From assembly GCA_900547105.1 (NCBI GenBank), contig URFL01000009.1, positions 32,356 to 96,355 on the forward strand: a DNA stretch of 64,000 bases. The letters run 5' to 3'. Source of the stretch: an uncultured Oscillospiraceae bacterium. Lineage in GTDB: Bacteria > Bacillota > Clostridia > Oscillospirales > Acutalibacteraceae. Position numbers and translations under genes: made by a program. The notes under the pieces are model-generated. The model was not told the origin of the DNA, searched no databases, and saw nothing but the letters and a program-made list of their open reading frames with translations. Shown one piece after another: positions 16,470 through 25,643 of this stretch (position 1 is the stretch's first letter; every line of letters begins with the position of its first letter).

Positions 16470-17011
16470 GCCATTCGCCGACAGCCAAACGACTGACGGG
16501 TGGCATTGTGGCGATCGTTGTGTTGGCGGTTTGCCTGCTGATCACAACGCTGGCGCTGGTCTATGCCACGGTGTCGGTTGATAACAACCTGTTCCATACC
16601 GGCGAAGTTAACATCAACCTTAACGATGGACAACCGATCATCCGCGAGCAGGAATTTTTGTTTGAGCCGGGTATGACGGTGAAGAAAGAGTTTTTCATCG
16701 AAAACGACAGCACATGGGATGTGTACTACAAGCTCTATCTGGATAATGTGTCCGGCGGCCTGGCGGATGTGCTGACCGTGACCATTAAAGACGGCGACAA
16801 AACCTTGTACAGCGGCACCGCCGATGAGCTGACAAAGCAAAATGTGGTGGCGGCGGAGGATACCTTGAAAGTGAAAGAACGCAAACAGCTCACCGCGGTT
16901 TTTCACTTTCCGGAAGAGAAGGGGAACGATACACAAAACCGCAACTTGACGTTTACGATGTGTGCGGACGCAACGCAAACGAAGAATAATCCCAACAAAT
17001 TGTTTGCTTAA
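16466..17011 (+). CDS. TasA/camelysin-like membrane-bound protein
   Basis: A 181-residue protein with an N-terminal hydrophobic segment (about 13-35) ending LALVYATVSVDNNLFHTGEVNINL, a diverged form of the SipW-type signal in which the usual AWFTD is replaced by VYATVS. The rest is a single TasA/camelysin-like beta domain (FEPGMTVKKEFFIENDSTWDVYYKLYL). It overlaps the upstream gene by an ATGA junction. It may be a minor or base subunit of the fibre encoded by the later genes. No C-terminal anchor is present, so processing by the downstream signal peptidase would release it. Confidence 0.75.
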   Translation: MSHSPTAKRLTGGIVAIVVLAVCLLITTLALVYATVSVDNNLFHTGEVNINLNDGQPIIREQEFLFEPGMTVKKEFFIENDSTWDVYYKLYLDNVSGGLADVLTVTIKDGDKTLYSGTADELTKQNVVAAEDTLKVKERKQLTAVFHFPEEKGNDTQNRNLTFTMCADATQTKNNPNKLFA

Positions 17012-17026
17012 AAAGAGGATAAGTGG

Positions 17027-17332
17027 ATGACGCGGCTGTTAGGAAGGAAACGAGGAGGGGTGATTCGGCAAGAGGAACGATCGATATCTCCCCAAAGGAC
17101 AGGAAAGTGGCAAATGCCGGACACCGGAAACGACAGATGTGTATGCTGTGAATGTGATACCGGCGTTGCCACAGATACACCGGTGGAATGCCGGACAAAT
17201 TACATTATTGGCAGCGGACAGCTTTGCAAAGATTGCTATATCAAGCTGTATATTCGGCACGAAGCCGACGCGGGGGTAATGACCCCGGATGAAATGGAGA
17301 GCTTGCTCGATAGGAGCAAAATAGAAGAATAG
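17027..17332 (+). CDS. Small cysteine-rich zinc-ribbon-like protein
   Basis: A protein of up to 101 residues. The well-supported part starts at the internal ATG 17114 (72 residues) and has two CxxC pairs, CVCCEC and CKDC, plus a lone cysteine in PVECRT, spaced as in treble-clef or zinc-ribbon folds. GAGGAT lies 8 bp before the ATG at 17027, but codon use between the two starts is atypical, so the true start is uncertain. It has no signal peptide and should be cytoplasmic. It sits just upstream of the signal peptidase gene (12 bp) and is probably co-transcribed. I do not recognise a family. Confidence 0.6.
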   Translation: MTRLLGRKRGGVIRQEERSISPQRTGKWQMPDTGNDRCVCCECDTGVATDTPVECRTNYIIGSGQLCKDCYIKLYIRHEADAGVMTPDEMESLLDRSKIEE

Positions 17333-17344
17333 GAAGTGGTTTGT

Positions 17345-18064
17345 ATGAAAGTGTTAAAAGTTTTGAGGGTCGTGGTGACATGGCTGCTGGTGATTGCGGC
17401 GGCCGGCATGATGATCTTCACGGTGGTATCGGTATCGACGTTTGACCGCGCCGATCGCAATTTGTTCGGCTACAAAGCGTTTATCGTGCTGTCTGACTCC
17501 ATGAGCAAGACAGATTTCAGCGCGGGCGATCTGGTGCTGGTCAAAGAGGTGGATGCCTCCACGCTGAAAGAGGGCGACATCATCGCCTATACCTCTCAAA
17601 ACACGTCCAACTACGGTGAAACGGTGACCCACAAAATCCGTAAACTCACGACCGATGCCAACGGTGAGCCGGGATTTGTGACCTACGGTACCACCACCGA
17701 CACGGACGATGAAACCATCGTTACCTATTCGTATGTGCTGGGCAAATATGCCACGCATATACCGAAAGTGGGCACATTCTTCCAATTTCTGAAAACAACG
17801 CCGGGCTATATCGTTTGTATTCTGGTGCCGTTTTTGTTGCTGATCCTGATCGAGGGCGTGCGCTGCATCCGCCTGTTCCACAAGTATAAAGCGGAGCAGC
17901 AAGCGGAACTGCAGGCGGAGCGCGATCAGATCGAAGCCGAGCGGGCAGAAAATCAGAAAATGATGCAGGAGCTGCTGGCGATGAAGGCGCAAATGGCGGG
18001 ACAGACCGAACAGCCAGAGCAGCCTCAGCCGGATCAGGCGCCCACCGATTCCCCGCAGCGATGA
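17345..18064 (+). CDS. sipW: SipW-type signal peptidase I
   Basis: A 239-residue membrane peptidase. The catalytic serine is S52 in VLSDSMS, and the second catalytic position is a histidine (H96 in TVTHKI) instead of the lysine of ordinary bacterial type I peptidases, which is the mark of the archaeal/ER-like SipW class. There is an N-terminal helix (about 9-30) and a C-terminal helix (about 158-180), followed by a roughly 60-residue cytoplasmic coiled coil rich in Glu/Gln/Ala, unusual in length. In Bacillus, SipW processes TasA and TapA, so the adjacent TasA-like proteins are the likely substrates. Confidence 0.92.
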   Translation: MKVLKVLRVVVTWLLVIAAAGMMIFTVVSVSTFDRADRNLFGYKAFIVLSDSMSKTDFSAGDLVLVKEVDASTLKEGDIIAYTSQNTSNYGETVTHKIRKLTTDANGEPGFVTYGTTTDTDDETIVTYSYVLGKYATHIPKVGTFFQFLKTTPGYIVCILVPFLLLILIEGVRCIRLFHKYKAEQQAELQAERDQIEAERAENQKMMQELLAMKAQMAGQTEQPEQPQPDQAPTDSPQR

Positions 18065-18065
18065 T

Positions 18066-18116
18066 GTAAACACGGACAAACCGCGTGTACATAAAAAATT
18101 CAAGGAGGAAGTTCAA
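18066..18116 (+). promoter_or_regulatory. Repeated 5' leader of TasA-like gene 1
   Basis: An imperfect hairpin (GTAAACACGG 18066-18075 with CCGCGTGTAC 18081-18090) is followed by an A/T-rich spacer and a strong RBS (AAGGAGGAAG). The same leader precedes all four tandem TasA-like genes (hairpins at 19523-19547, 21453-21477 and 23497-23521). Confidence 0.7.
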
Positions 18117-19394
18117 ATGGAGAATAGCAAATCTACCAAACGGGCATGGCTGACCAGCGCGCTGTCTGTGCTGGCGTGCGTCGCGATGCTCATCGGCACC
18201 ACCTTCGCGTGGTTCACCGATACCGCCAAAACCAATGTCAACAAAATCCAGTCCGGTACGCTGGATGTCGCGCTGGAAATGCTCACCAAGAATGAAGCTG
18301 GTGAGGATGTATGGGTCAATGCGGAAAACCAAACGCTTGATTTCAAAAAAGCTGAAGGCGGCGCAGGTGAAAAAATCCTGTGGGAGCCGGGTTGTACCTA
18401 CGAATTGCCGAAGCTGCGCGTGGTGAACAACGGCAATCTGGCGCTGAAATACAAAATCGTGATTGCCGGTGCTAAGGACGCGAACCCCGACAACAACAAA
18501 GATGACCTCAAACTGTTGGATGTCATCGACTGGACGTACAGCGTTTCCGGCAACGGCGGAGCCGCGGTCGCTTCTTTGGACACCGAGCGTCATCTGGCAG
18601 CCAAAACCGGCAATGATGATGTTTACGACACTCTGACGATTCAGGGTCAGATGCAGACCACGGCCGGCAATGATTATCAGAATCTGGCTGTTGAGGGCAT
18701 CGCCATCACGGTCTATGCAACGCAGGATACTGTCGAGCACGACAGCAACAGCAACCAGTATGATAAAGATGCGGCCTATCCGGTGTCGAATAGTGCAGAA
18801 CTGGCAACGGCGCTGAATGATGCGACAAGCGTTTCTCTGGCCAATGATATTGATCCAGACAAAACGGTTGTGGTGGACAACAAGACCACGGCTCTGGATT
18901 TGAACGGTAAAGCCTTGGCCAATACCGAAGATATTTGGGATACCGCACATGACGACTGGTCGTTGATTTCTGCCCAGAATGGCGCGGAGTTGACCATCTC
19001 TGGCAAAGGGACGCTCAAAGCCAAAGAGAACGACTGCTATGCGGTGGATGTACAGGACGGTTCTACGGTCACAATTAAAGACGGCGAGTTCGTTGGTAAC
19101 ATCCACGCTATATATGTTGAGCAGGGTACGCTGATCGTTGAGGGCGGTACATTCTCGGTCCAGCAGCAGTATCCGGATGCGACCAAAGCGTATGGATTTG
19201 TCCTCAACTGCTATGATGCCAACCGTGCCAACGGTACCGCTAAAATTATTGTTAAGGGCGGCACCTTTGTGAATTTTGATCCGTCCGACAACGTTGCCGA
19301 GGGTGCGCACACCAACTTCGTGGCTGATGGTTACAAAGTCGTGCACGAAACCAAGGATAATGGCGATGTTTGGTACACGGTGGTGGCTGAATAA
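18117..19394 (+). CDS. TasA-like secreted protein 1 with beta-helix C-terminus
   Basis: A 425-residue protein. The first ~45 residues form a SipW-type signal (LACVAMLIGTTFAWFTDTA) followed by NVNKIQSGTLDVALEM, and a TasA/camelysin beta domain extends to about 215. The remainder has short strand-turn repeats (LTISGKGTLKAKENDCYAVD, VTIKDGEF, LIVEGGTF) typical of a right-handed beta-helix, ending KGGTFVNF and WYTVV. It has no sortase motif. It is the first of four tandem paralogues, and its N-terminal DNA is identical over ~190 bp to copies 3 and 4. A fibre subunit or adhesin is inferred. Confidence 0.85.
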   Translation: MENSKSTKRAWLTSALSVLACVAMLIGTTFAWFTDTAKTNVNKIQSGTLDVALEMLTKNEAGEDVWVNAENQTLDFKKAEGGAGEKILWEPGCTYELPKLRVVNNGNLALKYKIVIAGAKDANPDNNKDDLKLLDVIDWTYSVSGNGGAAVASLDTERHLAAKTGNDDVYDTLTIQGQMQTTAGNDYQNLAVEGIAITVYATQDTVEHDSNSNQYDKDAAYPVSNSAELATALNDATSVSLANDIDPDKTVVVDNKTTALDLNGKALANTEDIWDTAHDDWSLISAQNGAELTISGKGTLKAKENDCYAVDVQDGSTVTIKDGEFVGNIHAIYVEQGTLIVEGGTFSVQQQYPDATKAYGFVLNCYDANRANGTAKIIVKGGTFVNFDPSDNVAEGAHTNFVADGYKVVHETKDNGDVWYTVVAE

Positions 19395-19446
19395 GCTGCT
19401 TCACCTCTAAGTTCACCTATTCCTATTTTTATCTCCATTTCATGCT

Positions 19447-19512
19447 CCCTCCGCTTTCGGGCGGAGGGGGCGATCAAAGGGCGCGAGCCGTGCGTTCGCA
19501 CCTTTTGATCGC
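19447..19512 (+). repeat. Intergenic hairpin pair 1 (H1+H2)
   Basis: H1 is CCCTCCGC/GCGGAGGG (19447-19454 with 19461-19468). H2 is GCGATCAAAGG with CCTTTTGATCGC (19470-19480 with 19501-19512). No U tract follows. It may be a processing or attenuation signal between tandem genes. Confidence 0.7.
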
Positions 19513-19575
19513 TCATGTTGATGTAAACACGGGCAAGCCGCGTGTACATAAAAGCAAATCAAGGAGGAAGTTCAA

Positions 19576-21327
19576 ATGGACAAAAGCAAAACAACCAAAC
19601 GGGCGTTGCTGACCAGTGCGCTGTCTGTGCTGGCGTGTGTCGCGATGCTCATCGGCACCACCTTCGCGTGGTTCACCGATACCGCCAAAACCAATGTCAA
19701 CAAAATCCAGTCCGGTACGCTGGATGTTGCGCTGGAAATGAAGAACAGCGAGGGCAAATGGGAAAACGCCGAAAACAAAACCCTCAACTTCAAAACAGCG
19801 GATGGTCGCACCACCAATATTCTGTGGGAGCCGGGTTGTACCTATGAGCTGCCGGAGCTGCGCGTGGTGAACAACGGCAATCTGGCGCTGAAGTACAAAA
19901 TCCAGATCACCGGTATCAACGGCGACGCCGAGCTGAACAAAGTCATCGACTGGACGATGAAACTGGACAACGAGGATTTCGTTGTGGGCAGCGAGCATCA
20001 TCTGGCGGCGAAAGATGGCGACACGGTGGACGCTGATGAACTGACCATCAAAGGTCATATGCAGGAAACCGCCGGCAACACCTATCAGAACAAGACCATC
20101 GACGGCGTGGCTATCACGGTTGTAGCGACGCAGGATACTGTCGAGCATGACAGCATCAGCGATCAGTATGATACGGATGCAGAGTATCCGGTGGTGGCGA
20201 CAGGCGATGTGAAAGCGGACAAAGATACTTTGCTGAAGGACAAAGAGGAAAATCCCACCGTTACGGCGTTGGTTCCTGCCGGCAGCACTTCGGCTGAAAA
20301 ATTGATGCTGACCAAAACCCAAACCACCACACCGGCAAATATCAGTGTGGTCACCGGCACACAGGCGTTGAGCGCGAATGTGACGCTGGTTGACCAAAAC
20401 GGCGACAAGGTAAGCGCTACTGCCGGCAAATTCTTCACGCTGACCATGCAGCTGAAAACTGAATTGAATGTGATTGGCTTCTATCACAACGATGCGGCGC
20501 TTACGAAAGTGGCGAGCGCGGAGGCGGTCTATGCGGCGAATGATACCTACTATTATGATGCCACCACCGGCGTGCTGACCTATTCTACCGATGATTTTTC
20601 GCCTTTCACCGTGGTTGTATCGGATAGCCAATTTAACGGTGGTAAAGGCACAAAAGATGCGCCTTATCTGATTGCTACCGGCGAACAGGCTCTGGCAATG
20701 AGAAACGCCAAAGGCTATTTCAAATTTGTCAATGATGTGGTTGTTACCGATGAGATTAATCTTTCCGGCAAAACATACACCGTAGATTTGAACGGTCACT
20801 CGGTGAAACTGGAGTATGCCGATAATATCACACCCATCAACGGCAGTGTGTTCTATATTGCTAACAGCAAAAGCTCGTTGACCATTAACGATTCCAGTGA
20901 AGCGCAGACCGGTGCTGTCATCGGTTCGGACAAAACTTATGCCGGCAAGGTGACATCGGCGGTGCGTGTGGGCAAGTACGCAAAACTCACCATCAACGGC
21001 GGTCATTTCTACGGTATGAGCAAGGAAACCTCCTGCATCTATGTATACACGGCATATGGCAGAATGGGTGCAACCATAACCATCAATGGCGGAACCTTTG
21101 AAACAGCAGGTCCGTCCAATGGTATTTATTATGTGCTGAACCATGAAGATGATATGACCACTGAATCGAAGATTACTGTAAATGGCGGTGCGTTTAAGAA
21201 TTATAATCCGGGTGTAACACCTGTTGATAAGGTAAATGCCAGAACCGGCAAAATCGTTAAGGGCACCGGTTGCAATACGACCGAAAAGGTCGATGGTAAC
21301 GACACTTGGTACATCGTTAGCAAATAA
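19576..21327 (+). CDS. TasA-like secreted protein 2 (modular)
   Basis: A 583-residue protein. The SipW-type signal is nearly identical to copy 1, but the mature N-terminal domain diverges after GTLDVALEM (MKNSEGKWENAENKTLN). Residues about 215-355 form a separate beta module ending YDATTGVLTYSTDDFSPFTV, a pattern also seen in copy 3. The C-terminal part has beta-helix repeats (LSGKTYTVDLNGHSVKL, LTINGGHFYGM, ITINGGTF, ITVNGGAF) and ends NDTWYIVSK. It is expected to be exported and cleaved by the SipW-type peptidase. Same leader and RBS as its paralogues. Confidence 0.85.
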   Translation: MDKSKTTKRALLTSALSVLACVAMLIGTTFAWFTDTAKTNVNKIQSGTLDVALEMKNSEGKWENAENKTLNFKTADGRTTNILWEPGCTYELPELRVVNNGNLALKYKIQITGINGDAELNKVIDWTMKLDNEDFVVGSEHHLAAKDGDTVDADELTIKGHMQETAGNTYQNKTIDGVAITVVATQDTVEHDSISDQYDTDAEYPVVATGDVKADKDTLLKDKEENPTVTALVPAGSTSAEKLMLTKTQTTTPANISVVTGTQALSANVTLVDQNGDKVSATAGKFFTLTMQLKTELNVIGFYHNDAALTKVASAEAVYAANDTYYYDATTGVLTYSTDDFSPFTVVVSDSQFNGGKGTKDAPYLIATGEQALAMRNAKGYFKFVNDVVVTDEINLSGKTYTVDLNGHSVKLEYADNITPINGSVFYIANSKSSLTINDSSEAQTGAVIGSDKTYAGKVTSAVRVGKYAKLTINGGHFYGMSKETSCIYVYTAYGRMGATITINGGTFETAGPSNGIYYVLNHEDDMTTESKITVNGGAFKNYNPGVTPVDKVNARTGKIVKGTGCNTTEKVDGNDTWYIVSK

Positions 21328-21375
21328 ATGTGTCGATAAAGTAACCTATTCCTATTTTTATCTCCATTTCATGCT

Positions 21376-21442
21376 CCCTCCGCTTTCGGGCGGAGGGGGC
21401 GATCAAAGGGCGCGAGCGGATAAGTTCGCACCTTTTGATCGC
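21376..21442 (+). repeat. Intergenic hairpin pair 2 (H1+H2)
   Basis: H1 CCCTCCGC/GCGGAGGG (21376-21397) and H2 (21399-21442) are the same as pair 1. The ~45 bp before H1 are also identical to the first spacer, showing that the gene-plus-spacer unit was duplicated. Confidence 0.7.
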
Positions 21443-21503
21443 TCCTATTGGTGTAAACACGGACAAGCCGCGTGTACATAAATTTTTTGAGGAGGAAGTT
21501 CAA

Positions 21504-23411
21504 ATGAAAAACAGCAAGTCTACCAAACGGGCATGGCTGACCAGCGCGCTGTCGGTGCTGGCGTGCGTCGCGATGCTCATCGGCACCACCTTCGCGTGGT
21601 TTACCGATACGGCCAAAACCAATGTCAACAAAATCCAGTCCGGTACGCTGGATGTCGCGCTGGAAATGCTCACCAAGAATGAAGCTGGTGAGGATGTATG
21701 GGTCAATGCGGAAAACCAAACGCTTGATTTCAAAAAAGCTGAAGGCGGCGCAGGTGAAAAAATCCTGTGGGAGCCGGGTTGTACCTACGAATTGCCGAAG
21801 CTGCGCGTGGTGAACAACGGCAATCTGGCGCTGAAATACAAAGTCCAGATTACCGGCATCAAAGGCGACGCCGAGCTGAACAAAGTCATCGACTGGACGA
21901 TCGGTGATGTGGCGCTGGGCACCGAGCAGCATCTGCTGCCGGAGGCATCCAATGAGTTCACCATCAAAGGTCATATGCAGGAAACCGCCGGAAACACCTA
22001 TCAGAACAAATCCATCGACGGCATCGCCATCACGGTTGTCGCAACGCAGGATACGGTGGAGCACGACAGCAACGGTAACCAGTATGATAAGGATGCCGAT
22101 ATGACTCCGGATAATTTGGATAAATTGGTTTCGGCCAATGTGACTGCTCCGGTTGCGGAAAATGGTGATACTGTGCTCGCAAACCAGAACGGCACGGTGG
22201 TTGCCACGATCCCCGCTGCTGCTGTCGCGGAGGGCACTAGCAAATTGACGCTGAGCGTTATCCCTCAGTCCTCCAATGTAGGCAATATTGCACTGGCATC
22301 CGATGAAGCTTATCAGGCTTATGAAGTGAAAGTAACCGGGATGAAAGCCGACAATGTCACGCCTGTTGAGGTTAAAATCTTTGTCGGTAAAAATTTGGAT
22401 AATGTCAAGCTGTATCACTACAGCGAGGCTGTGGCCAATTATACTTATGATGGTGCTACTGGTGTGGTAACCTTTGAAACTGTGACTTTCAGTCCCTTTA
22501 CCGTCATATATGATGCTCCTGCCATGACTGTTGATGGCGTTGCCTACTACGATCTGACCAGTGCTGTGAAAGCAGTATCCGAGGGTGGCACCATCACTTT
22601 CTGCAAGAGCACAACCGAGCCGATGAAGCTGACACTGACCGAAGCCATGACCATTAAGAATGTTGTCTTCAAAGCGACTTCGGGTGTTAAGATCAAGGGT
22701 TTGCAGCTTGCTTCGACTAGCGCAAAGACTCGCTTGGACTTGGATGGCGTTACATTTGAGGGGATTTCGTTTACGGATAGAGTTGTTATCGGGCAAGATA
22801 CATCTTCGTATGGCTTGTCCAAGTGCACCAATGTTACCTTTGATAACTGTAAATTCGATCTGTCGACTTCTACCGAAAAATATCCGGATGCCATTAAGCG
22901 TAGTGGTGCTGCGGTTTCCGGTACGATTTCCGAGAAGGAAACGGTTGCCTATATGGACGGCCTGACGGTGAAAAATTGTACGTTTACCAATGTCCGCTAT
23001 GGCGTTTTCGGTGGAAAAGCACGCAATACTACCGTGGAAAACTGCACCTTTACCAATTGCTCCAGCTATGCTGTACGTATTGATGATGTCGCTGGCAAGT
23101 TGAATATCGTCGGCAATACCGCTGATAAGACTGGCGGTGTTTTGACGATCAATACCGTCGGTAACAACTATTCTACTACGGATATTCAGACGGATGTGAC
23201 CATCAAAGGCAACACAGCTACCGGCATGACCTGTGAAAACGGTAATGTGTTCATGACTACCTACGATAACGCCAAAAAAAGCGGAAAATCTAACTATACC
23301 ATCACCGGAAACAGCTGCACCTACACGCAGTCTTTTGATGAACCGCTGAACGGCTTCCGTATTAAGAGCACATACGGTCCCAGTGTGGCGGAGTTTATCG
23401 AGAATAAATAA
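21504..23411 (+). CDS. TasA-like secreted protein 3 (modular, beta-helix)
   Basis: A 635-residue protein starting at ATG 21504 behind the shared GGAGGAAG RBS. The N-terminal ~115 residues match copy 1 (identical DNA for ~190 bp). They are followed by the copy-4-like sequence GDVALGTEQHL, a FSPFTVIYD module (about 225-360), and a long C-terminal parallel-beta-helix region with polymorphic repeats (VTFDNCKFDL, LTVKNCTFTNVRYGVFGG, TTVENCTFTNC). This last part resembles pectate-lyase-like helices, but no catalytic residues were recognised. A secreted fibre or adhesin role is inferred. Confidence 0.85.
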   Translation: MKNSKSTKRAWLTSALSVLACVAMLIGTTFAWFTDTAKTNVNKIQSGTLDVALEMLTKNEAGEDVWVNAENQTLDFKKAEGGAGEKILWEPGCTYELPKLRVVNNGNLALKYKVQITGIKGDAELNKVIDWTIGDVALGTEQHLLPEASNEFTIKGHMQETAGNTYQNKSIDGIAITVVATQDTVEHDSNGNQYDKDADMTPDNLDKLVSANVTAPVAENGDTVLANQNGTVVATIPAAAVAEGTSKLTLSVIPQSSNVGNIALASDEAYQAYEVKVTGMKADNVTPVEVKIFVGKNLDNVKLYHYSEAVANYTYDGATGVVTFETVTFSPFTVIYDAPAMTVDGVAYYDLTSAVKAVSEGGTITFCKSTTEPMKLTLTEAMTIKNVVFKATSGVKIKGLQLASTSAKTRLDLDGVTFEGISFTDRVVIGQDTSSYGLSKCTNVTFDNCKFDLSTSTEKYPDAIKRSGAAVSGTISEKETVAYMDGLTVKNCTFTNVRYGVFGGKARNTTVENCTFTNCSSYAVRIDDVAGKLNIVGNTADKTGGVLTINTVGNNYSTTDIQTDVTIKGNTATGMTCENGNVFMTTYDNAKKSGKSNYTITGNSCTYTQSFDEPLNGFRIKSTYGPSVAEFIENK

Positions 23412-23419
23412 TTCCAAGT

Positions 23420-23485
23420 CCTCTCACCCCGCGTGGGTGAGAGGCGATCAAAGGGCGCGAGCCGCGCGTTCGCACCTTTTGATCG
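23420..23485 (+). repeat. Intergenic hairpin pair 3 (H1+H2)
   Basis: H1 has a different stem sequence (CCTCTCACCC/GGGTGAGAGG, 23420-23429 with 23435-23444) but stays fully paired. H2 keeps the GCGATCAAAGG/CCTTTTGATCG arms (23444-23485). Confidence 0.7.
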
Positions 23486-23551
23486 TTCCTATTGGTGTAA
23501 ACACGGACAAGCCGCGTGTACATAAAAAATTTTTTGAGGAGGAAGTTCCAA

Positions 23552-25534
23552 ATGAACAACAGCAAAACCACCAAACGGGCATGGCTGACCAGTGCGCTCT
23601 CTGTGCTGGCGTGTGTCGCGATGCTCATCGGCACCACCTTCGCGTGGTTCACCGATACCGCCAAAACCAATGTCAACAAAATCCAGTCCGGTACGCTGGA
23701 TGTCGCGCTGGAAATGCTCACCAAGAATGAAGCTGGTGAGGATGTATGGGTCAATGCGGAAAACCAAACGCTTGATTTCAAAAAAGCTGAAGGCGGCGCA
23801 GGTGAAAAAATCCTGTGGGAGCCGGGTTGTACCTACGAATTGCCGAAGCTGCGCGTGGTGAACAACGGCAATCTGGCGCTGAAGTACAAAGTCCAGATCA
23901 CCGGTATCAAAGGCGACGCCGAGCTGAACAAAGTCATCGACTGGACGATCGGTGATGTGGCGCTGGGCACCGAGCAGCATCTGAAGCCGGAGGCATCCAA
24001 CGAGTTCACCATCAAAGGCCATATGCAGGAAACCGCTGGTAACACCTATCAGAACAAATCCATCGACGGCATCGCCATCACGGTTTATGCGACGCAGGAT
24101 ACTGTCGAGCATGACAGCATCAGCAATGAGTACGACAAAGATGCCACATACTACCCTGTGATTGATTATGCGGGATTGAAAGATGCTCTGGCAGTTGGTG
24201 GTGATGTGACCGTGAGCGAAAACATTACCGCGGATGCTACGAAAACTGGAGCGGCTGATCGTTTGCAGATTAAAAAGCCTACTAACCTGACTTTTGACGG
24301 GATGTACACTGTCCCCGGTGAATTGGAAGACTCCAATAACTGGGCTGCATTGTATATCAGCGCGGATACGACTATCAATGCATCGGACAAAGGCGGAATT
24401 GATTGTCTGAATAAGACGGATCCGAATGCAAGCTATATCGGCGGTCCTTATGTTGCGCATATTACCGGCGGTACGGTCACCGTAAATGGCGGCAACTATT
24501 ACGGTGGCGGAACGACCTTTCAAGTGCAGCAGGGGACATTGATTGTTAACGGTGGATTCTTTAAGGTCGCCCCTGATATTGACACACACGATTACAGATA
24601 TGTTTTGAATTGCGTTGATGCCAGTTATAAAAATGGCAGCGCTAAAATCATTGTTAAGGGCGGTACTTTCGTGAACTTTGATCCGTCCAACAATGGAGCT
24701 GAGGGGGCTGGTACCAACTTTGTGGCGGATGGTTACTCTGTGATTTCCGAAACCAAATCGAACGGCGAAGTGTGGTACACTGTGGTTAAGGGCACCGGTG
24801 TGGTTGCCTCGACCCAAGACGATCTGAACAACGGTATTGCCAACAACACAACCGCTACGGTTAAATTGGACAAAGGCACCTATACGCTGCCTGCGCTTAA
24901 CAGTAAGGATATCACGATCACTGGTACCAAAGATACCGTGATTGATATGAAAAGCAAGACGAACAATGGTGCACAGAATGTTGCATTTGAAGGCGTGACG
25001 GTTGAGTTCTCTAACGAGAGCTACAAGGGCTTCCAGCACACCGGTAAGCTGACCTACAAGGACTGCACCATTACCGGCACGCAGGTTTTGTATGCCACGG
25101 ACGCGGAGTTCGTTAACTGCACTTTCAAGCAGGAAACTTCTGACAAATATAACGCTCAGGTGTACGGGTCTACAAATGTGACATTCACAAACTGCCACTT
25201 CTATGGCACCAACAAGCATGTTTATATTTATCAGGAAACTCTTGACTCCGACAAGAATGTGACCTTCAACAACTGCGACTTCCATATGAGTGCAACCAAG
25301 GATCTCAAGAGTGCCGTTATGCTTAACGCACCCCTGAATTATGCCGGTTACAAATATAATGTTGCTATCAATAGCTGCACTGCAGAAGGTGCAAATACAA
25401 CGGCTGCGGCTAATGAAGCAGGCAATACAAACTATCAGGGTCTGTATGGTCTGAAACACAAAGACGGCAATGGCAACGGTAAAATCATTGAAGGTACAGT
25501 TACCGTCGACGGTACAGTAGTTTACAGCAAATAA
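23552..25534 (+). CDS. TasA-like secreted protein 4 (beta-helix)
   Basis: A 660-residue protein, the longest paralogue; ATG 23552 follows GAGGAGGAAG. The signal and TasA domain (1 to about 200) are almost identical to copy 3. The middle region (YPVIDYAGLKDALAVGGDVTVSENI to KIIVKGGTFVNFDPS) is homologous to the C-terminus of copy 1, including the WYTVV motif. A further beta-helix domain follows (VAFEGVTVEF, LTYKDCTITGTQVLYATDA, VTFTNCHFYGTN). Copy 4 therefore looks like copy 1 plus an extra helix domain. No anchor sequence is visible. Confidence 0.85.
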   Translation: MNNSKTTKRAWLTSALSVLACVAMLIGTTFAWFTDTAKTNVNKIQSGTLDVALEMLTKNEAGEDVWVNAENQTLDFKKAEGGAGEKILWEPGCTYELPKLRVVNNGNLALKYKVQITGIKGDAELNKVIDWTIGDVALGTEQHLKPEASNEFTIKGHMQETAGNTYQNKSIDGIAITVYATQDTVEHDSISNEYDKDATYYPVIDYAGLKDALAVGGDVTVSENITADATKTGAADRLQIKKPTNLTFDGMYTVPGELEDSNNWAALYISADTTINASDKGGIDCLNKTDPNASYIGGPYVAHITGGTVTVNGGNYYGGGTTFQVQQGTLIVNGGFFKVAPDIDTHDYRYVLNCVDASYKNGSAKIIVKGGTFVNFDPSNNGAEGAGTNFVADGYSVISETKSNGEVWYTVVKGTGVVASTQDDLNNGIANNTTATVKLDKGTYTLPALNSKDITITGTKDTVIDMKSKTNNGAQNVAFEGVTVEFSNESYKGFQHTGKLTYKDCTITGTQVLYATDAEFVNCTFKQETSDKYNAQVYGSTNVTFTNCHFYGTNKHVYIYQETLDSDKNVTFNNCDFHMSATKDLKSAVMLNAPLNYAGYKYNVAINSCTAEGANTTAAANEAGNTNYQGLYGLKHKDGNGNGKIIEGTVTVDGTVVYSK

Positions 25535-25546
25535 TAATTTCCAAGT

Positions 25547-25612
25547 CCTCTCACCCCGCGCGGGTGAGAGGCGATCAAAGGGCGCGAGCTGCGCGTTCGC
25601 ACCTTTTGATCG
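25547..25612 (+). repeat. Intergenic hairpin pair 4 (H1+H2)
   Basis: H1 CCTCTCACCC/GGGTGAGAGG (25547-25571) and H2 (25571-25612). It is followed directly by the RBS region of the last gene, without the TasA-type leader hairpin. Confidence 0.7.
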
Positions 25613-25643
25613 AAGACAAACGATCTTATGAGAGGAGAATCTT

